NCBI GenBank assembly: GCA_025210575.1
Contig: JAOARK010000261.1
Span: 1 to 8,169 of the forward strand
Length of the DNA stretch: 8,169 bases
Direction: 5' to 3'
Origin: Schleiferiaceae bacterium
Lineage (GTDB): Bacteria; Bacteroidota; Bacteroidia; Flavobacteriales; Schleiferiaceae
Every line of letters begins with the position of its first letter. Within the stretch, counting starts at the first letter, position 1. The position numbers and the translations under genes were made by a program. The notes below the pieces were generated by a model. That model was not told where the DNA came from. It worked only from the letters and a program-made list of their open reading frames with translations, and searched no databases. This document shows positions 1 through 4,541 of the stretch, in pieces.

Positions 1-1
1 A

Positions 2-49
2 AGAGATTTTGGCGAATTTCATTGGGTCATAATTTTGATGCCCAAATAA
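2..49 (+). CDS. Possible 3' end of a rightward gene (very short)
   Basis: From the left edge this plus-strand frame reads RDFGEFHWVIILMPK and then stops (TAA, 47-49). The mixture of residues looks protein-like, and a convergent gene would fit the 91-nt A/T-rich gap before the DinB stop. However, the other plus frame (positions 1-54, ending LGHNFDAQIN) is also open, and 16 codons cannot identify a family. Recorded only as a possibility. Confidence 0.15.
   Translation, partial: RDFGEFHWVIILMPK
23..44. terminator. Weak hairpin, possible terminator downstream of the DinB gene
   Basis: TGGG(t)CAT at 23-30 pairs with ATGCCCA at 38-44 around a 7-nt loop, giving 7 base pairs with one bulged T. It lies about 100 nt past the DinB stop. 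Neither side has a clear T-run, so intrinsic termination is uncertain. No other function is evident. Confidence 0.2.
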
Positions 50-100
50 ACTAAAACCATGCCATTACTTAGGTATGAAGAATTATGGATAATGGATTAA

Positions 101-138
101 TTATTCAGAGTAAAGAGTATTTATTTATTCAGACTAAA
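101..138. repeat. Short imperfect direct repeat, 24-nt period
   Basis: TTATTCAGAGTAAA (101-114) and TTATTCAGACTAAA (125-138) match at 13 of 14 positions and are offset by 24 nt. They lie just downstream of the DinB stop codon (141-143). The offset is close to two DNA turns, so a paired protein site is possible, but slippage duplication in A/T-rich DNA explains it equally well. Confidence 0.4.
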
Positions 139-140
139 TA

Positions 141-704
141 TCAAACACTTAAAGCGGATACCTGTTCGATAGCCCGCTTGGCCTGAACGATGTGACGCTC
201 ATTATGGTAGATCACCACCCGAAAAGTATCTCCCAGTTTTAACTTAATGATTTTTGAAATGCTGATAGCCGTTTTCACTTTATTTAAACTCACTTCACGA
301 CTTGCGTTCAACAATTCTATTTTTTGCTTTTGTTGATCAATAAAGCGGTCTACAGTTGTTTTATCTAGTGAACTTCCCACGGGGTTCATGTTGGTGAAAG
401 TGTTCATTTTGTTCAGCTTCTCTCTTGGCTTAACAGAGTTTGCAAAATAATTCCCCCGCAATCCACTTTTAAACCATTCATCAGCTTTAAACCTACTTTG
501 TTTTATGCGATTGTTTATTTCAGGAATGTAGAAATCTCCATATCTGTTCAAATGCTCAAGACATTCTAGTGCACTCCATTTTTCTGGAGTTTCTTTATGA
601 TTCAAAATATCCAACGGTAAGTCTGACATAGCCTGCGCCTCGTTCATGTTCTTGCGACAATGTTCAATAAGATCTTCTATTAGCAGGTTCGATTTGAATT
701 TCAT
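141..704 (-). CDS. DinB-superfamily protein (DinB_2-like), function unknown
   Basis: A 187-residue soluble protein with the four-helix-bundle pattern of the DinB/YfiT superfamily. The family binds a divalent metal through three histidines. Here they are seen as His51 (in ECLEHLNRYGD, helix 2, preceded by the typical EKWSALE) and His167/His171 (in YHNERHIVQAKR, last helix). Members include thiol-dependent S-transferases and many uncharacterised stress proteins; nothing here points to a substrate. No signal peptide is apparent. The start at 704 gives a normal N-terminus and is preceded by an A/T-rich stretch without a Shine-Dalgarno. It follows the Crp/Fnr-type gene by 58 nt on the same strand. 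The gap holds an FNR-type box and a -7-like element, so it may be that regulator's target, although read-through from the regulator gene is also possible. Confidence 0.85.
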   Translation of the reverse strand: MKFKSNLLIEDLIEHCRKNMNEAQAMSDLPLDILNHKETPEKWSALECLEHLNRYGDFYIPEINNRIKQSRFKADEWFKSGLRGNYFANSVKPREKLNKMNTFTNMNPVGSSLDKTTVDRFIDQQKQKIELLNASREVSLNKVKTAISISKIIKLKLGDTFRVVIYHNERHIVQAKRAIEQVSALSV

Positions 705-722
705 AGTCTTTAATGTTTAGTA

Positions 723-730
723 CAAATCTC
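723..730 (-). promoter_or_regulatory. Candidate Bacteroidota -7 element for the DinB gene
   Basis: On the minus strand this reads GAGATTTG, matching the Bacteroidota -7 consensus TAnnTTTG at all defined positions except the first T. Transcription would begin near 719, giving a leader of about 15 nt to the DinB ATG at 704. No well-placed -33 TTTG is seen (a TTTTTG at 745-750 is too close), which fits a promoter needing an activator at the upstream FNR-type box. Confidence 0.3.
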
Positions 731-752
731 AAAAAGCTGTCTGCCAAAAACA

Positions 753-766
753 TTGATTGAAATCAA
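753..766. promoter_or_regulatory. Perfect FNR-type operator TTGAT-N4-ATCAA
   Basis: The sequence TTGATTGAAATCAA is an exact match to the E. coli FNR consensus and a 6-bp perfect inverted repeat around a 2-bp centre. It overlaps the stop codon (763-765) of the Crp/Fnr-type gene and lies 49 nt upstream of the DinB gene start. The adjacent regulator has ExxSR in its recognition helix, the residues that read TTGAT in FNR. Its centre is about 40 bp upstream of the start site implied by the -7-like element at 723-730. Binding is inferred, not shown. Confidence 0.55.
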
Positions 767-1299
767 GACTTTTTAATCCGAGAAAGCGTTTCTGGAGACA
801 TCCGTAAATAAGAAGCGATGTATTTGTTTGGGATTTCTTGAAAAAGTTGCGGACTTCGTTTTAATACTCTTTTATAGCGCTCTAAAGGCGAAGAAGTCAA
901 TAAATCTTGTTCTCTTTCTAGCTGTTGAATGACTAATCCTTCCAGCAGGTGACGCCACAACATAGCCATTCCTGTATCTTTATCCATCAATTCTTTGAAC
1001 GCCTCTTTGCGTACATAACGCAGCTCTGTTTGCTTAATGGCTTGGAAATAAAAGTTGGTTGGACCATCTGTAAAGAATGAATCTAAGGCGGTAATAAATG
1101 AACCTTGGTAGCCAAATCTAATAGTGTGTTCTTCCATTTCATCCAAGACATAAACTCGAATACTTCCATTATCAACAAAATAAGAATGGGTGTTTATATT
1201 GCCCCTCACCATCAAGTGCTCATTTCGCTGCAAAGTGATGGGTTCTTCCCAAAGATCTTGCTCATCAAGAATAGTCTTAAACCGATCTATAAGATTCAT
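763..1299 (-). CDS. Crp/Fnr-family transcription regulator
   Basis: A 178-residue DNA-binding regulator. Residues ~15-110 are a cyclic-nucleotide-binding-type beta roll (for example VRGNINTHSYFVDNGSIRVYV in two pieces around 31-51). Residues ~111-135 are the long dimerisation helix, and ~137-178 a winged-helix HTH ending in the recognition helix SPETLSRIKKS. The protein stops directly after this helix, so the usual C-terminal extension of E. coli CRP/FNR is missing. It contains no cysteine, so it cannot hold an FNR-type Fe-S cluster. The roll lacks the GE...RSAT phosphate-binding cassette of cAMP-binding proteins (the region reads TDGPTNFYFQA), so cAMP binding is doubtful. Glu170, Ser173 and Arg174 form the ExxSR pattern of E. 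coli FNR rather than the RExxGR of CRP. Effector and regulon are unknown. The gene starts 49 nt after the permease and ends inside a perfect FNR-type box (753-766), 58 nt before the DinB gene. Confidence 0.9.
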   Translation of the reverse strand: MNLIDRFKTILDEQDLWEEPITLQRNEHLMVRGNINTHSYFVDNGSIRVYVLDEMEEHTIRFGYQGSFITALDSFFTDGPTNFYFQAIKQTELRYVRKEAFKELMDKDTGMAMLWRHLLEGLVIQQLEREQDLLTSSPLERYKRVLKRSPQLFQEIPNKYIASYLRMSPETLSRIKKS

Positions 1300-1328
1300 A
1301 TCTCAAAGATGGACTTTTTAAAACGACA

Positions 1329-1346
1329 TGAACGAAAAATTGTTCA
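1329..1346. repeat. Inverted repeat TGAAC-N8-GTTCA between permease and regulator genes
   Basis: Perfect 5-bp arms with an 8-nt A/T-rich centre lie in the 49-nt gap between the permease stop and the regulator start. On the minus strand it reads TGAACaatttttcGTTCA and is followed by gtcgtttt, so it could be a weak transcript end, an operator for the regulator gene, or chance. The stem is short and there is no clear U-tract. Confidence 0.25.
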
Positions 1347-1348
1347 AC

Positions 1349-2737
1349 TTACTCTTCAGGACTATACGTGATCGCCTTTTTGTTAACGATCAAGAAATTG
1401 CTTAGACCTGCCAAAATCAAAGATGTTCCTGCCAACAGGATCGCATTGATGGCTTGATCTCCAAATACAGCCTTGTAGATAAATGTCAACCCACCTGTAG
1501 CTGCAACAATCTGTGGTATTACAATGAACATATTGAACAGCCCCATGTACAATCCCATTTTCTTAGCATCAATAGAACTTGATAACATAGCATAAGGCAT
1601 CGACAGAATACTTCCCCAGGCGATTCCTACCAAAGCAAAACTCATGGTTAAATAGCTTGGATCTGGAATGAAATACATACTGATAAAACCTATTCCTCCA
1701 AGGATCAATGAAACCATGTGAACGTATTTTCTATTGATTCTTCTCTTGCTAGTGTAGAACGTCAGCAACAAAGCAAAGGCCATAGAAGACAGTCCGTAAA
1801 TTCCCATATAAGAACCTACTAGGTCTGCTGCATCATTATAACTCTTATTGGCAACCTCAAAGGCTTCTTTCTCAGCTGGAATTTCCATATTGAACATGGC
1901 CTCATCTGGAATGGGCGAGTTAAAGACATGCTCCGTTAAACCTGGTGTTGCTAAACTCCACATGGCAAAAAATGCAAACCAACTGAAGAATTGTATGACA
2001 CCAAGTTTCTTCATGGTCAAGGGCATGCTAGCCGCATTTGAGGTAATTTCTTTGATCCCGTGGAAAAACCCTTTGGCTTCTTTTTTCTCTTTTTCAAAGG
2101 CCTCCAAATCCTCCGGAGGATACTCATCAGTTGTAAATACGGTGTAGAGAATAGATGCTAAAAACACAAAACCACCAATAGCGAAAGCTACTTTTACAGA
2201 CATAGGCACCACTCCTGGAGCTGCCTCATTAGAAACTCCCAATTGATTGATCAACCATGGCAAGTTACTCGCCACCCACGTACCAATACCAATAATGAGC
2301 GTCTGCATCACAAAACCATAAGAGCGCTGACTATCTGGTAATTTATCCGCCACCAACGCTCTGAAAGGCTCCATACTGATGTTGATGGAAGCATCTAAGA
2401 TCCATAACCCTCCAGCTGCCATCCATAGCGCTGATGAATGTGGCACAAAAAACAAAGTAATTGAACTCAGTATGGCTCCGATCAAAAAGAAAGGTCTTCT
2501 TCTACCCCATTTAGGACTCCAGGTGCGGTCGCTCATGTACCCGATTATCGGTTGAACGATCAACCCTGTTAGAGGAGCTGCAATCCATAACATCGGAATA
2601 TCATGCTCGCTTGCACCTAAAGTTTGAAAGATTCTCGACATGAATCCGCCCTGCAAGGCGAAACCGAACTGAATACCTAAAAACCCGAAACTCATGTTCC
2701 AGATCTGCCAAAAACTTAAACGAGGTTTAGTTGCCAT
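1349..2737 (-). CDS. SLC45/sucrose-type MFS permease, probable maltose or maltodextrin importer
   Basis: Inner-membrane transporter of 462 residues, the right size for 12 transmembrane helices. Family markers are the loop 2-3 signature GYMSDRTWSPKWGRRRPFF (66-84), with the RRRP typical of plant sucrose carriers, animal SLC45 proteins and bacterial maltose permeases, and GIAWGSILSMPYAMLSS (371-387) in the second half. A charged cytoplasmic stretch (~203-230) joins the two halves. An acidic extracytoplasmic insertion (~266-303) lies between the first two helices of the C-terminal half. The family works by cation symport. Substrate is inferred from neighbours: with GH13 lipoproteins and a maltose phosphorylase, maltose or short maltodextrins are the best guess. 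It is the last gene of the tight block, 13 nt after mgsA. The bases before the ATG contain no Shine-Dalgarno; they read as pyrimidine-rich ACCCTCCTAT. Confidence 0.9.
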   Translation of the reverse strand: MATKPRLSFWQIWNMSFGFLGIQFGFALQGGFMSRIFQTLGASEHDIPMLWIAAPLTGLIVQPIIGYMSDRTWSPKWGRRRPFFLIGAILSSITLFFVPHSSALWMAAGGLWILDASINISMEPFRALVADKLPDSQRSYGFVMQTLIIGIGTWVASNLPWLINQLGVSNEAAPGVVPMSVKVAFAIGGFVFLASILYTVFTTDEYPPEDLEAFEKEKKEAKGFFHGIKEITSNAASMPLTMKKLGVIQFFSWFAFFAMWSLATPGLTEHVFNSPIPDEAMFNMEIPAEKEAFEVANKSYNDAADLVGSYMGIYGLSSMAFALLLTFYTSKRRINRKYVHMVSLILGGIGFISMYFIPDPSYLTMSFALVGIAWGSILSMPYAMLSSSIDAKKMGLYMGLFNMFIVIPQIVAATGGLTFIYKAVFGDQAINAILLAGTSLILAGLSNFLIVNKKAITYSPEE

Positions 2738-2750
2738 ATAGGAGGGTAAA

Positions 2751-3119
2751 TTATTTTAATAATTGATGAAAAACCAAAGTGGCCGTTGCCGGATTTGTGG
2801 CGAGTGGAATATTATGTACATCGCATAAGCGCATGAGCATCGCAATGTCTGGTTCGTGAGGATGCTTATCTAAAGGATCTCTAAAAAAGAACACCGCATC
2901 TATTTTTCCTTCCGCTACCTCAGCACCTATTTGCGCATCACCACCCAACGGACCAGAAAGAACTCGATTGACCTTTAAACCCGCTTTTTCCACAAACGTT
3001 CCAGTGGTACCGGTAGAGATCAATTCAATTTCTTTTCTTTTAAAAAGCTCTAACTGATCTCTCAAAAAAGTGACCATCTCCGCTTTTTTCCCGTCATGGG
3101 CTATTAATGCGATCTTCAT
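2751..3119 (-). CDS. mgsA: Methylglyoxal synthase
   Basis: Cytoplasmic lyase: dihydroxyacetone phosphate to methylglyoxal plus phosphate (EC 4.2.3.3), the first step of the methylglyoxal bypass. The protein has 122 residues beginning MKIALIAHDGKK. An in-frame ATG at 3176 would overlap the upstream amylase by 56 nt and add 19 residues with no family resemblance, so 3119 is preferred; it matches the usual family N-terminus. Conserved residues align with E. coli MgsA: His8/Asp9 (E. coli 19/20), TGTTGT phosphate loop (36-41), SGPLGGD with Asp61 (E. coli Asp71), FRDPLD with catalytic Asp81 (E. coli Asp91), and PHEPD with His88 and Asp91 (E. coli 98 and 101). The ATNPATA segment (107-113) is also conserved. 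It is shorter than E. coli MgsA (152) because it lacks extra residues at both ends. The start lies one base after the amylase stop, implying translational coupling, and the permease follows 13 nt later. Confidence 0.93.
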   Translation of the reverse strand: MKIALIAHDGKKAEMVTFLRDQLELFKRKEIELISTGTTGTFVEKAGLKVNRVLSGPLGGDAQIGAEVAEGKIDAVFFFRDPLDKHPHEPDIAMLMRLCDVHNIPLATNPATATLVFHQLLK

Positions 3120-3120
3120 T

Positions 3121-4536
3121 TTACAAGTTGTTTTTAGTGAAGACTTTATATTCAAAACCACCGAGTTCCATAGCACCCGATTCAGTTAAGTTCTGCTTCA
3201 CACCACTGTACCATTCTGAATATTCTCCAGCTGCTATGGTCTTGTAGTTAAAGTTTTGTGGAGCATCCGAGAAGTTGATGAATACAACTACTTCATTGCC
3301 ATTCAATTCTCTCGCATACACCAAAACATTGTCATTATCTGCTTCTCCCATTTGCATAGGAGCGCCATATTTTCCATTCCAAAGCGCTGGATTCTTGTGC
3401 TTCAAAGCCAAGCTCTTTTTATAGAATTCTACCATTTCTGGTTTATGCCATTTAATCGTGTCTTTACCAAAGAAAGACAGTCTATGATCCAAGCCCATTT
3501 CTTGGCCGCTGTAGATCAATGGCATTCCCTTTCCAAAAGTCGTGGCTAAAACAAAGTAGGTTTCACCTGCTTCGCCCATTCTTTCCTTTACAGTTCCATT
3601 CCAAGAATTCTCATCATGATTGGTAATAAAGAACATGCGAATATCATCATCGCCATAAAGGCTATCATTTATTTCCGCATAGACTTCAAATGCTTTCGCG
3701 GAAGTATCACCCTTTGCTACATGGTTCATGACATGATGCATATGCCATCCATAATTCATGTTAAATACTTTCATGTGTGCTGGGTCTTCCCATTCTGCCA
3801 ACATGAAAATATCGTCTTTGATCTCTTTTAATTGAGGCACAGCATCATACCAGAAGTCGTTTGGCACAAAACCAGCTACGTCACAACGGAAACCATCAAT
3901 ACCAGTTTCTGTCAACCAGAATTTCATTTCGTCTACCATCGCTTGACGCATTTCTGAATTATCATAATTCAAATCAGCCACATCCGTCCAATCAGTAGCA
4001 CCACCTTCATTATCAATAGGCACTATTGGGCTAGCTCCAGTTGAGTCAGAAGTATAGAACTCAGGATTAGAAATGGTCCATTCGTGATCCCAAGCCGAAT
4101 GATTGGCTACCCAGTCTAGCACAACATACATTCCTAAATCATGGGCCTTATCCACAATAACTTTAAAGTCTTCCATTGTCCCAAGATCGGGATTGACCTC
4201 TGTGTAATTCTTGATCGAGTAGAAGCTTCCATAATCTTCTTCACTCTCTTTTCTATTCTTTACACCAATGGGTTGAATGGGCATAAACCACAAAATATCC
4301 ACTCCCATTTCTGCAAGTCTCGGAAGGTCTTTTGCAAAAGCATTCAACGTTCCTTCAGGTGTATATTGACGAACATTTACTTCGTAGATGTTAGCCGACT
4401 TTGCCCATTCTGGAACACGAGATTCAACCTTGATCTCAACTGCGGTTTCTTCTTGTTTTTCTGCGTCAGGCCCTCCACAGCTCGCTAAAGCTGCAATAGA
4501 AAGTCCCAACAATGTTTTACCAATAATGGATTTCAT
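3121..4536 (-). CDS. GH13 alpha-amylase-family lipoprotein
   Basis: Predicted alpha-glucan hydrolase, 471 residues, compact single-catalytic-domain form. The N-terminus is a lipoprotein signal with lipobox L17-A-S-C20, followed by GGPDAEKQEE, a short acidic linker. The barrel begins near VPEWAKSANIYEVNVRQYTP (42-60). GH13 motifs are complete: region I DWVANHS (141-147), region V ADLNYDNSE (187-195), region II GFRCDVAG with nucleophile Asp219, region III MLAEWED with acid/base Glu248, and region IV ITNHDEN with His307 and Asp308. A short beta C-domain (~400-471) closes the protein. The gene starts 5 nt after the preceding amylase stop and ends 1 nt before mgsA, so it is surely co-transcribed. 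It differs from its larger neighbour in lacking the N-terminal carbohydrate-binding modules and in keeping the normal His in region IV, which suggests distinct roles such as polymer versus oligosaccharide cleavage. That division of labour is inference. Confidence 0.93.
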   Translation of the reverse strand: MKSIIGKTLLGLSIAALASCGGPDAEKQEETAVEIKVESRVPEWAKSANIYEVNVRQYTPEGTLNAFAKDLPRLAEMGVDILWFMPIQPIGVKNRKESEEDYGSFYSIKNYTEVNPDLGTMEDFKVIVDKAHDLGMYVVLDWVANHSAWDHEWTISNPEFYTSDSTGASPIVPIDNEGGATDWTDVADLNYDNSEMRQAMVDEMKFWLTETGIDGFRCDVAGFVPNDFWYDAVPQLKEIKDDIFMLAEWEDPAHMKVFNMNYGWHMHHVMNHVAKGDTSAKAFEVYAEINDSLYGDDDIRMFFITNHDENSWNGTVKERMGEAGETYFVLATTFGKGMPLIYSGQEMGLDHRLSFFGKDTIKWHKPEMVEFYKKSLALKHKNPALWNGKYGAPMQMGEADNDNVLVYARELNGNEVVVFINFSDAPQNFNYKTIAAGEYSEWYSGVKQNLTESGAMELGGFEYKVFTKNNL

Positions 4537-4541
4537 AGTGC

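Noticed and set aside
62..95. CCATTA...TAATGG inverted repeat as a terminator
   Set aside because: Six-base arms with a 22-nt loop and no T-run; too weak, expected by chance in A/T-rich DNA.
1304..1311. CATCTTTG on the minus strand as a -7 element for the Crp/Fnr-type gene
   Set aside because: It would start transcription at or within one base of the ATG, and no -33 element is seen; not enough for a promoter call.
1105..1371. Plus-strand open frame of 88 codons antisense to the Crp/Fnr-type gene
   Set aside because: Its translation has no recognisable family features and lies opposite a clear regulator gene; the same holds for the other plus-strand frames opposite the amylases, permease and phosphorylase.
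2243..2254. TTGATTGATCAA, a second possible FNR-like palindrome
   Set aside because: The half-sites are spaced by 2 rather than 4 nt and it lies inside the permease coding sequence, where it simply encodes part of the WLINQLG segment.
2741..2828. Plus-strand GGAGGG followed by a 20-codon frame (2766-2828) containing CRICGEW, suggestive of a tiny protein
   Set aside because: The purine block is about 19 nt from the ATG, too far for initiation, the frame lies antisense to mgsA, and one CxxC is not evidence of a gene.
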